DNA of 21,941 bases from CAYSAA01 sp964428905 (GTDB lineage Bacteria; Atribacterota; Phoenicimicrobiia; Phoenicimicrobiales; Stramentimicrobiaceae): positions 1-21,941 of the forward strand of contig CAYSAA010000244.1 in NCBI GenBank assembly GCA_964428905.1, given 5' to 3'. Below are positions 14,556-21,941 of this stretch, piece after piece. Positions within the stretch are counted from its first letter, which is position 1, and every line of letters starts with the position of its first letter. The translations under genes were made by a program, and so were the position numbers. A model generated the notes under the pieces. The model searched no databases and was not told the DNA's origin. It saw only the letters and a list, made by a program, of their open reading frames with translations.

Positions 14556-15144
14556 CAGTTAATCTAACCTCATAATTGCATAGAATTTCATTCCTGGCTT
14601 GAAAAGTATCAGGATGGATTATCAAGTTTCTGGAAATCAGTTGTTTAAGTTCCTGGTTAAGTAGTTCCAGCATTGCTTGATCTATATCCTGCCATACCAA
14701 TGTTCTTACTTTATCTATATATTTTATCATTTCTCTTCCTGGTTCAATTTTATCCGCTATATAGATAATCTTTCCTAAAGTACTTAGATTTCCGGAGGCA
14801 GTGCTATGATACTTTATGGCATCTAACATTTCCTGATCATAAATCTTAAAAAAATCCCGAGCTATCTCAGCACCTACATAAGCGTGCCATATGCCCGGAA
14901 TATACTTTTCAATCTCATTCAGAAAAATATGGTACTTATCCATTAATTTTTTTAAATCTGCATAGGAGTAATCTTTAGCACAATCATGAATTAATCCCAG
15001 GATTTTACCTTTATAAGAAGGAATATGATAATACTCAGAAAGTTCTTCAGCTACCTTGCTAACTTGCCAGGAATGTTGGTATCTTTCTTCACTCATAATG
15101 TTTTTTAATTGTGAATCGATCTGTTCTAAACTTATCATAGTCAC
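14530..15144 (-). CDS. yqeK: YqeK family HD-domain hydrolase (predicted Ap4A hydrolase)
   Basis: This HD-superfamily phosphohydrolase is of the YqeK type, whose characterised members symmetrically split diadenosine tetraphosphate into ADP. The metal-binding pattern is visible in order: RYQHSWQVSKVA near residues 21-32, GLIHDCAKD near 50-58, GIWHAYVGAEIA, AIKYHSTASGNLS and IYIADKIEPGR. Length is 204. The GTG start at 15144 forms a GTGA overlap with the nadD stop codon; an ATG two codons later (15138) is an alternative. Its coupling to nadD, and to rsfS further on, is the usual Firmicutes arrangement and supports the family call. Confidence 0.95.
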   Translation of the reverse strand: MTMISLEQIDSQLKNIMSEERYQHSWQVSKVAEELSEYYHIPSYKGKILGLIHDCAKDYSYADLKKLMDKYHIFLNEIEKYIPGIWHAYVGAEIARDFFKIYDQEMLDAIKYHSTASGNLSTLGKIIYIADKIEPGREMIKYIDKVRTLVWQDIDQAMLELLNQELKQLISRNLIIHPDTFQARNEILCNYEVRLTDGKIREKK

Positions 15145-15821
15145 TTTATCTGTTCTATTTTTTCAACATTATCCCTTCTTATAACCTTCCGATGATAGAG
15201 TTTATGCTGATAAATATACTCTCGAACCTCTTCCAGGACAATGTATTTAATACTTAAGCCCTTTTTTATCCGATATCTAATATCAGTAGATGAAATTGCC
15301 AGTGCCGGTATTTCCATAATATTTAATACTTTTTTAAAATTATGATGCAATTTCTTCAAATCATATCCCGGCCTGGTGGCCGCCACAAAATTACACATCT
15401 TTAATAATTCATCTTTTTGATACCAGGTTTCTATTTCCAAAAAGGCATCAGCTCCGGTTATAAAAAATATCCCTGCATCCCATCCATATATTTTACGAAA
15501 CTCTTTAATCGTATCAATCGTGTAAGAAATACCTGGCCGGTTGATTTCAATTTTGGATACCTCAAAATAGGGATTACTCTCAGTTGCCAGATAAGACATT
15601 TTTAAACGATGTTTTACAGCAGTAACATGGTCGCTTCTTTTATGGGTGGGATGGAGACATGGGACAAATATAACTTTGTCGAGATAAAATTTAATCCTTG
15701 CTTCCTCAGCAGTAAATAGATGCCCTATATGAATGGGATCAAACACGCCTCCCATGATACCAATTCGGATATCATCCTTCCTTGGTATATCCTCTTCTTT
15801 TTCGCTACATTTCTTCTTCAT
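15141..15821 (-). CDS. nadD: Nicotinate-nucleotide adenylyltransferase
   Basis: NadD joins ATP and nicotinate mononucleotide to make deamido-NAD in the cytoplasm. The nucleotidyltransferase signature GGVFDPIHIGHL is at about residues 24-35, and the C-terminal ISSTDIRYRIKKGLS motif is present, with FITGADAFLEIETW in the middle. An N-terminal extension of some 17 mostly charged residues precedes the usual start of the fold, with no closer alternative start codon. The frame opens at a TTG (15824), but the ATG at 15821 follows at once and I use it. The start overlaps the 3' end of the TPR gene by about 17 bases. Confidence 0.96.
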   Translation of the reverse strand: MKKKCSEKEEDIPRKDDIRIGIMGGVFDPIHIGHLFTAEEARIKFYLDKVIFVPCLHPTHKRSDHVTAVKHRLKMSYLATESNPYFEVSKIEINRPGISYTIDTIKEFRKIYGWDAGIFFITGADAFLEIETWYQKDELLKMCNFVAATRPGYDLKKLHHNFKKVLNIMEIPALAISSTDIRYRIKKGLSIKYIVLEEVREYIYQHKLYHRKVIRRDNVEKIEQIK

Positions 15822-16812
15822 CAACCATTTCCATTTCTTCTATGAATTCTTCAGACTGACTTCCCTTATCTTCCTGATATTGGTCATAACTTAATTCTTC
15901 ACCTACTATTTCCTTATTAACCACTCTAAAAACTTTACTCTCCTCTTCATATTTCCAAAGCTCTATTATATCTTCATCTTGCTTGATAATTTCGATCTGG
16001 TCCGGATAGCCAAAATTACTATATCCTGCTTCGCTTAAAACCTGTTCATAGGGTGCTGATTTCATTTCTTCCAGTTTCGATAAAAGATTTTCTCTTCTTT
16101 CATTTAAGCCCAAAGATTGATAGATCAGCATTAATTCTTGATGAGCATACCAATATTCAGATGGTCTTGCAAAAACTTCAAGATTTTTCTCTTCCTCTGT
16201 TTCAATTACCTTTTCGAAACTACTAATCGCCATGGAAGTATATTGCCAGCTAACTTTTTTTGCTAATGCCTGGTATATTTCTGCTAACCAATAATGGGCA
16301 GCAATGAAATCACTTTGTAAATCAATGGCTCTCTTAAAATAGGGAATAGACAATAATAACGCCCGGTTACTATAATTATTTTCATTGAGAAAGGTCTCAT
16401 CACCTATTTCCAACATTTCGAGCCCCTCATTATAATAATCATTAGCATTACCGTTTTGTACTCTGGAAGTGTTCCGAAAACTTTCGTTCAAGTATCTTAA
16501 AGCATAGGGATTTCTGGGATTGATTCTCAAGACTTCTATCCATTGCGGTACAGCTTTATCATGTTGACCGGTCTGTCGATAGACCTTACCCAACCAATAA
16601 TGAGCATCCTCAAAATCCTGATCTAAATCAATTGCTTTTTGATAATTCTCTTCTGCTTTTTGATAATTACCTTGGGAAAAATATTGGTATCCGTTTTGAT
16701 AAAAAGACTGGGCATCCTGTGCCATACCGGAAACAGTTACCAATAAAAAAGAAATAAAAAAAATAAGTATTATACAATAGGCATTTCTTATCATTAAAAT
16801 ATTTTTAGCCAT
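15805..16812 (-). CDS. Exported TPR-repeat protein
   Basis: A signal peptide is evident: KNILMIRNAYCIILIFFISF with further hydrophobic residues and likely cleavage near GMAQDAQ (about residue 30). At least two tetratricopeptide repeats follow (YFSQGNYQKAEENYQKAIDL and DAHYWLGKVYRQTGQHDKAV). A more degenerate pair contains SIPYFKRAIDLQSDFIAAHY and WYAHQELMLIYQSLGLNERR. TPRs mediate protein contacts; the partner is unknown. The last 40 residues are very acidic (EEFIEEMEMVDEEEM). The ATG at 16812 has AGGTGG 4 bases upstream and begins at the signal peptide, so I prefer it to the ATG at 16857. It lies between a DUF1844 gene and nadD. Confidence 0.85.
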   Translation of the reverse strand: MAKNILMIRNAYCIILIFFISFLLVTVSGMAQDAQSFYQNGYQYFSQGNYQKAEENYQKAIDLDQDFEDAHYWLGKVYRQTGQHDKAVPQWIEVLRINPRNPYALRYLNESFRNTSRVQNGNANDYYNEGLEMLEIGDETFLNENNYSNRALLLSIPYFKRAIDLQSDFIAAHYWLAEIYQALAKKVSWQYTSMAISSFEKVIETEEEKNLEVFARPSEYWYAHQELMLIYQSLGLNERRENLLSKLEEMKSAPYEQVLSEAGYSNFGYPDQIEIIKQDEDIIELWKYEEESKVFRVVNKEIVGEELSYDQYQEDKGSQSEEFIEEMEMVDEEEM

Positions 16813-16868
16813 TGATCCACCTCTCTTCAAATATTCTGATAGCTTTTTATCAAACATCTTTTTAATTC

Positions 16869-17237
16869 TTAAGACATATTCCCTTTTTTCTTTGCTTCAA
16901 CTTTTTCACTATCTTTACTTTTTTCCACATAATTCATTTTTAAATTAGCTAAAATACTATCTAATTGTTTCTTGTCTTCTACTTCCAGCTCATCCTCAAT
17001 CTGTTTAAATAAAAATTCAATGCTATCAATGGAAATCTTGGCTTTTTTTAAATCTTGATTTACTTCTTTTGTTTCAGGATTCATCATTAATCCTAAATAC
17101 TCCCAGGCTTTGCCATTTAATATACCAATAAACCAGGTAAATAAGGTTGATAGTGGTAACTGGTGTGGATATAATTTCTGATTATCATCATTGTCCTTTT
17201 TATTATTTGCAGTGTTTTCCTGATATTCTTTATCCAT
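16869..17237 (-). CDS. DUF1844 family small protein
   Basis: This is a 122-residue protein of unknown function. The core LPLSTLFTWFIGILNGKAWE, NPETKEVNQDLKKAKISID and SIEFLFKQIEDELEVEDKKQ with NLKMNYV matches the DUF1844 pattern as I remember it. Charged, low-complexity tails flank it (ENTANNKKDNDDNQK and KSKDSEKVEAKKKG). The hydrophobic FTWFIGILNG may be buried or membrane-associated but is short. The open frame extends further into ispF, but the ATG at 17237 follows a perfect AAGGAGG (17244-17250) that sits directly next to the ispF stop codon, fixing the start. It is 56 bases ahead of the TPR gene. Confidence 0.85.
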   Translation of the reverse strand: MDKEYQENTANNKKDNDDNQKLYPHQLPLSTLFTWFIGILNGKAWEYLGLMMNPETKEVNQDLKKAKISIDSIEFLFKQIEDELEVEDKKQLDSILANLKMNYVEKSKDSEKVEAKKKGNMS

Positions 17238-17250
17238 TTTAATCCTCCTT

Positions 17251-17739
17251 TTAGTATAAAACTTGTACAATTTTTTCCAACAAGGTAACACAGAAGGCAG
17301 CAATCCCTTCTCCTTTGCCTATTAAACCGATACCTTCATTTGTGGAAGCTTTGATATTTATACAATCTTCAGGCAATTTCAATATTTCAGCAATATTTCT
17401 TTTCATATTAGGGTAATAACCAGACAATTTAGGTTTTTCTAATAATACGGTTAGGTCAATATTACGTACCTCAAATTTTTTTTGTTCTAGTAATTGTTTA
17501 ACTATCTTCAGCAAATACAAACTGGATATGCCTTCCCATTTTGGATCACTATCTGGAAAGTGTACGCCAATATCTCCCTGGCCGGATGCACCTAACAAAG
17601 CGTCCATAATAGCATGAATAACTACATCAGCATCAGAATGTCCTTCTAATCCTTTTTCAAAATCTATTTTCTCCCCGCCAAGAATTAATGTTTCACCTTT
17701 TTTTAAGCGGTGACTATCATAACCAAAACCTATTCTCAT
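17251..17739 (-). CDS. ispF: 2-C-methyl-D-erythritol 2,4-cyclodiphosphate synthase
   Basis: IspF closes the cyclic diphosphate ring in the MEP route to isopentenyl diphosphate. The metal ligands Asp8, His10 and His42 are all at the positions known from E. coli, in GYDSHRL and ADVVIHAIMDALLG. GDIGVHFPDSDP, NIDLTVLLEKPKL and the C-terminal INIKASTNEGIGLIGKGEGI complete the family signature. Length is 162. It follows ispE by 30 bases; GAGGT lies 10 bases before the ATG. Confidence 0.98.
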   Translation of the reverse strand: MRIGFGYDSHRLKKGETLILGGEKIDFEKGLEGHSDADVVIHAIMDALLGASGQGDIGVHFPDSDPKWEGISSLYLLKIVKQLLEQKKFEVRNIDLTVLLEKPKLSGYYPNMKRNIAEILKLPEDCINIKASTNEGIGLIGKGEGIAAFCVTLLEKIVQVLY

Positions 17740-17769
17740 TAAGCTGTTTACCTCTGGTTACAGGGAATA

Positions 17770-18687
17770 TTATGAATCTTCTTCTAAAAAAATATTACTT
17801 GCTCTAATGGTTCTTGTTTTACATACAAAGGGATATAAATTCCTTATCTTCAAATAAACTTCATCTGCTTGATGTTCGTTTTCAAAAATGCCAAAAACAG
17901 TGGGTCCGCTTCCTGAAAGCGAGGCATTCAATGCACCCATTTCTTTTAATTTATTTTTAATGTGGCTGATAACGGGATATTTCTTAGTTATAATAGCATC
18001 AAAGCGGTTATAAATCACTGTGCTGACATTACCCAACTGAAATTCCTTTTTTTTATCTAAAAAAGGATCAATATCCAAAGGTTTTTTATTTGATCGATCC
18101 CCTGGCTCCTGATCAAAAGACTGATAAGCCCACTGTGTTGATAGTTCAATACCAGGGTTAACCAACAACAGGTGAATGGGAGGATCAATAGATATAAGTG
18201 GAAATAGAATTTCACCCCTGCCCTTGGCATAGACTGTTCCCCTTGTGATAAAAAAAGGAATATCCATTCCAAAATTAGTTGCCAAATCTATTAATTGGGA
18301 CCTGGTCATTTCTAAGTGAAATAAGTTAGAAATACCCAATAGAATTGTGGCAATATTGGAAGAACCACCACCTAAACCAGAAGCAAGGGGAATGTTCTTT
18401 TTAATAGATACAGCTAATCCTATACTCTGGTTTCTTATATTCTTATCTTGCATCATTGTTTCAATAGCCTGATAGACAATGCTGTTTTTTCCTACCGGTA
18501 CTTCAGGGTTATTACAATGTACCCGAAAACCTGGATTGTCTAATTTTTCAATACGAATTTCATCAAATAAATTTATTGTTTGAAAGATAGTTTCAATATC
18601 ATGATAGCCATTATTTAATTTCTGCCTGATATCCAGGTAAAGATTTATTTTGGCATAACTTTTTAGATTCATGATTTTTTTTATCAT
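17770..18687 (-). CDS. ispE: 4-diphosphocytidyl-2-C-methyl-D-erythritol kinase
   Basis: IspE is a GHMP-family kinase that phosphorylates the CDP-methylerythritol made by IspD. The N-terminal KSYAKINLYLDI with Lys13, the ATP-binding loop LASGLGGGSSN (101-111), the catalytic Asp in FGMDIPFF (Asp142) and the C-terminal SLSGSGPTVFGIFE are all present. The 305-residue length is slightly above average. Its ATG overlaps the ispD stop codon as ATGA (18684-18687), indicating translational coupling. The direct order ispD-ispE-ispF puts three consecutive MEP steps together; Bacillus keeps ispE elsewhere. Confidence 0.98.
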   Translation of the reverse strand: MIKKIMNLKSYAKINLYLDIRQKLNNGYHDIETIFQTINLFDEIRIEKLDNPGFRVHCNNPEVPVGKNSIVYQAIETMMQDKNIRNQSIGLAVSIKKNIPLASGLGGGSSNIATILLGISNLFHLEMTRSQLIDLATNFGMDIPFFITRGTVYAKGRGEILFPLISIDPPIHLLLVNPGIELSTQWAYQSFDQEPGDRSNKKPLDIDPFLDKKKEFQLGNVSTVIYNRFDAIITKKYPVISHIKNKLKEMGALNASLSGSGPTVFGIFENEHQADEVYLKIRNLYPFVCKTRTIRASNIFLEEDS

Positions 18688-19376
18688 AAATACTTTCTCA
18701 TTAATACATCTGCCAGTGCTAAGTCAACAGATGTAGTAACCTTGATGTTTTCCCTGGAACCAGGGATAATTTTTACCTTTCCTCCATAATGTTCCACAAT
18801 AGCAGCATCATCAGTAACTTGTAATCCTTCTTCTTGAGCCCTCTGGTATAATTCTTTAATATAACCTAGTTTAAAAGTCTGAGGGGTTTGTACAATCCAA
18901 AATTCATCACGATTGACAGTTTTTTCAACAATTATCTCGTGCGTTAATGCTCGCTTAATTGTCTCAATAACCGGTACAGCTATGATTGCTCCGTCACAAG
19001 TATAACTCATATTGATCGTTTTCTCAATCATCCAGCCTCTAACCAATGGCCTTGCGCCATCATGAATACAAGCAATACCATCAGTTCTTTGGATAGTTTT
19101 CAACCCTCTATATACTGACTCCTGCCTGGTCAATCCTCCCAGTACAACAGATGTTAATTTATTATATCTATTCTTTTTTAGAACTTCTTCTTCTATATTC
19201 TTACGATCCTGTGCACGAAGAACTAAAACAATTTCATCAATCTTATCCGATTGTTCAAATTGATCTAATGTGTAAGCAAGCAGGGGTTTACCTAAAATTT
19301 TGGCCAACATCTTACTATGATAACAATTTAATCTTTCGCCATTTCCAGCAGCAGCAATAAAAGCGATATTATTCAT
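18684..19376 (-). CDS. ispD: 2-C-methyl-D-erythritol 4-phosphate cytidylyltransferase
   Basis: IspD couples CTP to methylerythritol 4-phosphate. From the ATG at 19376 the protein is 230 residues. It begins with the nucleotide-binding loop AAAGNGERL (8-16), whose Arg15 and Lys22 match the catalytic Arg and Lys of E. coli IspD in spacing. CIHDGARPLV, the AAIVEHYGGKVKIIPG segment and ENIKVTTSVDLALA are also typical. A longer frame starts at 19406, but AAGGA lies 8 bases before 19376, and the family normally starts close to the loop, so I choose 19376. It overlaps the preceding S55-domain gene by 8 bases. Confidence 0.97.
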   Translation of the reverse strand: MNNIAFIAAAGNGERLNCYHSKMLAKILGKPLLAYTLDQFEQSDKIDEIVLVLRAQDRKNIEEEVLKKNRYNKLTSVVLGGLTRQESVYRGLKTIQRTDGIACIHDGARPLVRGWMIEKTINMSYTCDGAIIAVPVIETIKRALTHEIIVEKTVNRDEFWIVQTPQTFKLGYIKELYQRAQEEGLQVTDDAAIVEHYGGKVKIIPGSRENIKVTTSVDLALADVLMRKYL

Positions 19377-21258
19377 TGGATAGTTCCTTACTCCTATTTT
19401 CGTCATTTTTGATGTTCAGATACATCTCATGGTATCCTTCCACGATAAAATCAGTATCAAGAAATACTTTCAATTCTGTTTCATCTCTTTGTTCATTCTC
19501 TTGATCCGTAAAACTCATTCTTTCCCGCTCATTGATTAAAATTAACTCAGCAAGTATTTGATTGTTTTTAACTCTTTTCTTGATATATTTCTGAATATCT
19601 TCCCATCCGTCCAATAAATATTGCTCTTTATCTTGTGTGGGTGTTTCATCACCCATTATCTCCGGAGAAGCTCCTCCTCTGATCATAATGATTGCCTCCC
19701 CTGTCTTCATATCATTAGGTAATGATATGTTAGCAATCTTTTTTTCTTCAGGCTTTCGGAACGGTTTAATTGTAATTTGAGCTTCAACCGTATCACCGGG
19801 AAAATAATCTTTTTCATTCAATTTTACTTCTTTTATCATAGCACTTTGATTTTGTTCTCTAATGGTAATATCAACTTCAATCTCGCTTAATTTTATATCT
19901 TCACTATAGTTATTTATTATTAAATCAAAGAGTTCATCAAGATCTTTGCCACACTGTATGGCAATATCGTCTTTACTAAAAAACATATTTTCCTGTGTTA
20001 TTCTCTTTCCTGGCTGGACAGACTGAACACCTATCTGAACCATTGCTGTTCCCTGTCCGATTCTGTCAATTGTACGATCTATTGACTGTATTAGCAGGGC
20101 AGATAAAACATTCTGTACAATATTATTTTGTGGCACTATCTTGGCACCATTTTGTATCATTATATTTCGATCCAAATCAGATATATTTATTTTACATGAA
20201 ACAATCCGGGGGAATTGATTTAACTGTGCCAAAATGCCGGCTTCCCTATCCTGTATTACTTCTCCCAACAATTGATAAGGAGATCCTACTTTAAACGGCA
20301 TAACAATACTGGGAAAACTATGATAAATGTAAACAGAAGAAAAAAGATAGGAAGTATTCCCCTGATGCATTAAGGGGTGTCCAAATGCTAACACAAAATT
20401 ATCCCTGCAATACGTGACTGTTCCAATGGTAAGAACACTGGCATCTCCTGTAGATAACTGAACACCAACAGCCGAACCGGGTTTTAATTCCTTGATTTCG
20501 GTATCAATTTCTAATTCTGTATTGAACTCTTGGTAATCAGGGATATTCTGAATAAAAGTTGCTCCTTGTTGGTGAAAATAATTCTCTAATAATTTGGTTG
20601 CCCGACCCTCAAAGCCACTAATCAGTAAAGGCGACTGTATATATTGAAAATGAATTGATTCAATCTGATTGAGCGGATAAGTATGACAACAATTTTCTAA
20701 GCCAGGTATATTTTTTGCTATTTTGCTCCGCAGGTTATTATCCAAAGCAATAGAGATCGTTTTCCGGTCTGAAATATGGGAAATATTTTGGGTTTGCTCC
20801 GGTTCTTTACCAATATAATCAAATAGAGCAATCATCTTTTCGATGGGTGTTATCAAGCATAAATTGTGTTCACTCATTTCCCAGGAATGTGAAATTGCAC
20901 CTGCTAACCTTCCTGCCAAATAAACAGGGCTACCGCTCATCCCGGCAGATATACCACCATCATTATCAATCTTTTCTCCACTTAGTTTGACCAATATGTA
21001 GGGATTATTAATGTCTATACCGGAAATAATATCAATTACCTGAACATCAAATTCTTCTATCTCTGTTCCCGAGAATACAGTCTTGCCAATACCTTCCATT
21101 CCCGCCTCTATTTCGTCAATAAAAATAAACTCTTCCTGAGCATTACTAACCAATTGTGTCATTACAAAAAATAATAGGAATAGAAAAGAAAAAAGAGCAA
21201 TTTGTGTAAAAATTTGCTGCTTATCATTTAGTTTGAAACACATTATAATCATTTTCAT
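19369..21258 (-). CDS. Exported SpoIVB-like peptidase S55 domain protein
   Basis: The 629-residue protein has an N-terminal hydrophobic segment at about 18-37 (IALFSFLFLLFFVMTQLVSN), likely a signal peptide or anchor. Two S55-type blocks follow: GGISAGMSGSPVYLAGRLAG (GMSGSP at 106-111) and TIGTVTYCRDNFVLAFGHPL (His294), then VIQDREAGI near 334-342. In SpoIVB the serine of GMSGSP and a histidine in a GH motif are catalytic, so Ser108 or Ser110 and His294 are candidates. The C-terminal half (about 440-629) matches no domain I recognise. SpoIVB is a sporulation signalling protease, but the same domain occurs in non-sporulating bacteria. The gene lies between mreB and ispD, overlapping ispD by 8 bases. 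The start is uncertain (ATGs at 21258, 21252 and 21243). Confidence 0.85.
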   Translation of the reverse strand: MKMIIMCFKLNDKQQIFTQIALFSFLFLLFFVMTQLVSNAQEEFIFIDEIEAGMEGIGKTVFSGTEIEEFDVQVIDIISGIDINNPYILVKLSGEKIDNDGGISAGMSGSPVYLAGRLAGAISHSWEMSEHNLCLITPIEKMIALFDYIGKEPEQTQNISHISDRKTISIALDNNLRSKIAKNIPGLENCCHTYPLNQIESIHFQYIQSPLLISGFEGRATKLLENYFHQQGATFIQNIPDYQEFNTELEIDTEIKELKPGSAVGVQLSTGDASVLTIGTVTYCRDNFVLAFGHPLMHQGNTSYLFSSVYIYHSFPSIVMPFKVGSPYQLLGEVIQDREAGILAQLNQFPRIVSCKINISDLDRNIMIQNGAKIVPQNNIVQNVLSALLIQSIDRTIDRIGQGTAMVQIGVQSVQPGKRITQENMFFSKDDIAIQCGKDLDELFDLIINNYSEDIKLSEIEVDITIREQNQSAMIKEVKLNEKDYFPGDTVEAQITIKPFRKPEEKKIANISLPNDMKTGEAIIMIRGGASPEIMGDETPTQDKEQYLLDGWEDIQKYIKKRVKNNQILAELILINERERMSFTDQENEQRDETELKVFLDTDFIVEGYHEMYLNIKNDENRSKELSNE

Positions 21259-21294
21259 AGTTAGCTTTCAATAATTCTTTTTCAGGAATACCTA

Positions 21295-21941
21295 TTAACG
21301 TTGCGTGCTACTGATTAATCCCTGTTTTAATAAGTGAATCTGATCTAATACTTTTCCGGCACCTAAGGCCACACAAGATATCGGATTTTCAGCAACATAA
21401 ACAGGTATTCTATTTACCTTGGTTAGCAAAACATCAAAATTTCTTAACAGGGCTCCGCCCCCGGTAAGGACCATTCCTTTATCGGCAATATCTGCAGAGA
21501 GCTCAGGAGGTGTCCTTTCCAGCACCATCTTAATGCCATCTAATATCATTTCTAAGGTTTTTGAAATTGCCTCAAGTACCTCAGATGAACCCACCTCAAT
21601 GGTTTTAGGTAATCCAGAAACAAGGTCTCTTCCTCTTATTTCGGCATATGTTTCGGTTTCCGGCTCCATTGCTGTGCCAATATCAATTTTTAAATTTTCG
21701 GCTGTTTTTTCTCCAATCATGAGATTGTACTTGCTTTTAATATATTTAATAATATCTTCATCGAAATTATTGCCGGCAATTCGTAAGGATTCACTTTCTA
21801 CAATTCCTCCTAAAGAAATAACGGCAATATCTGTCGTTCCCCCTCCGACATCCACAACCATATTGCCATAAGGTTCACTAATATCCAAACCGGCGCCAAT
21901 AGCAGCAGCAATGGATTCTTCCACTAAGTAAGCCTTTTTAG
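21295..21941 (-). CDS. mreB: Rod-shape-determining actin homologue MreB (5' end missing)
   Basis: MreB forms membrane-bound filaments that guide elongation of the cell wall. The window holds the C-terminal two thirds: KKAYLVEESIAAAIGAG is open to the right edge, so the gene continues outside and the ATG at 21924 is internal. GNMVVDVGGGTTDIAVISLG is the phosphate-2 loop of the actin fold, and DKGMVLTGGGALLRNFDVLL is the adenosine-binding motif. It is the first gene seen in the right block, 36 bases before the S55-domain gene; mreC and mreD are not next to it. A Mbl or MreBH paralogue is possible. Confidence 0.97.
   Translation of the reverse strand, partial: KKAYLVEESIAAAIGAGLDISEPYGNMVVDVGGGTTDIAVISLGGIVESESLRIAGNNFDEDIIKYIKSKYNLMIGEKTAENLKIDIGTAMEPETETYAEIRGRDLVSGLPKTIEVGSSEVLEAISKTLEMILDGIKMVLERTPPELSADIADKGMVLTGGGALLRNFDVLLTKVNRIPVYVAENPISCVALGAGKVLDQIHLLKQGLISSTQR

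Noticed and set aside
18057..18272. Minus-strand open frame of 71 codons
   Set aside because: It lies within ispE in a different frame and has no support of its own.
21419..21871. Plus-strand open frame of 150 codons
   Set aside because: It is antisense to mreB, which is unmistakable on the other strand.

Overview
The window is an AT-rich bacterial chromosome segment in which every gene I can support is on the minus strand, so it is best read from right to left. Gene content and order resemble Firmicutes: mcsA-mcsB-clpC-radA-yacL, nadD-yqeK-LCP-rsfS and a Spo0H-type sigma factor. Other genes are more common in deep-branching or diderm bacteria: a DUF1844 protein, and a SpoIVB-like S55 protein beside MreB and the MEP-pathway genes. 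I lean towards a low-GC, Firmicutes-like lineage such as Atribacterota (OP9/JS1), but this rests on gene order from memory and is only moderately supported. No phage, insertion sequence with a transposase, CRISPR array or defence locus is visible. This is core genome, and its most unusual parts are regulatory.

Right block (21941 down to 10472), apparently one long run of genes: mreB (5' end outside the window), an exported S55-domain protein, ispD-ispE-ispF (isoprenoid precursors by the MEP route), a DUF1844 protein, an exported TPR protein, nadD, yqeK, an LCP glycopolymer ligase, rsfS, two small membrane proteins (DUF5668-like and DUF554) and pgk. Many neighbours overlap or are a few bases apart, which suggests translational coupling.

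Spacer 10011-10471 is the only long non-coding stretch. It carries a GC-rich double hairpin, a 41-bp imperfect palindrome, a short direct repeat and, at its left end, a consensus promoter abutting a CsoR-type operator.

Left block (10010 down to 1): a CsoR/CstR-family repressor, the protein-arginine-phosphorylation and proteolysis genes mcsA, mcsB and clpC, then radA, yacL (PIN-TRAM), cysS, sigH, three tRNA genes (Thr-UGU, Tyr-GUA, Thr-GGU) and the start of tuf. CsoR sits where CtsR normally sits in Firmicutes. I could read sigma-A-like promoters at csoR, mcsA, yacL, sigH and the tRNA cluster. Two of them have the TGA stop codon of the preceding gene inside the -35 hexamer. Several starts (cysS, rsfS, and by ribosome-site spacing sigH and yacL) are TTG.

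The main lead is the apparent wiring of the McsA/McsB/ClpC quality-control genes next to a metal- or persulfide-type CsoR-family repressor with its own operator. The separate promoter for mcsA limits how far direct control can be claimed.
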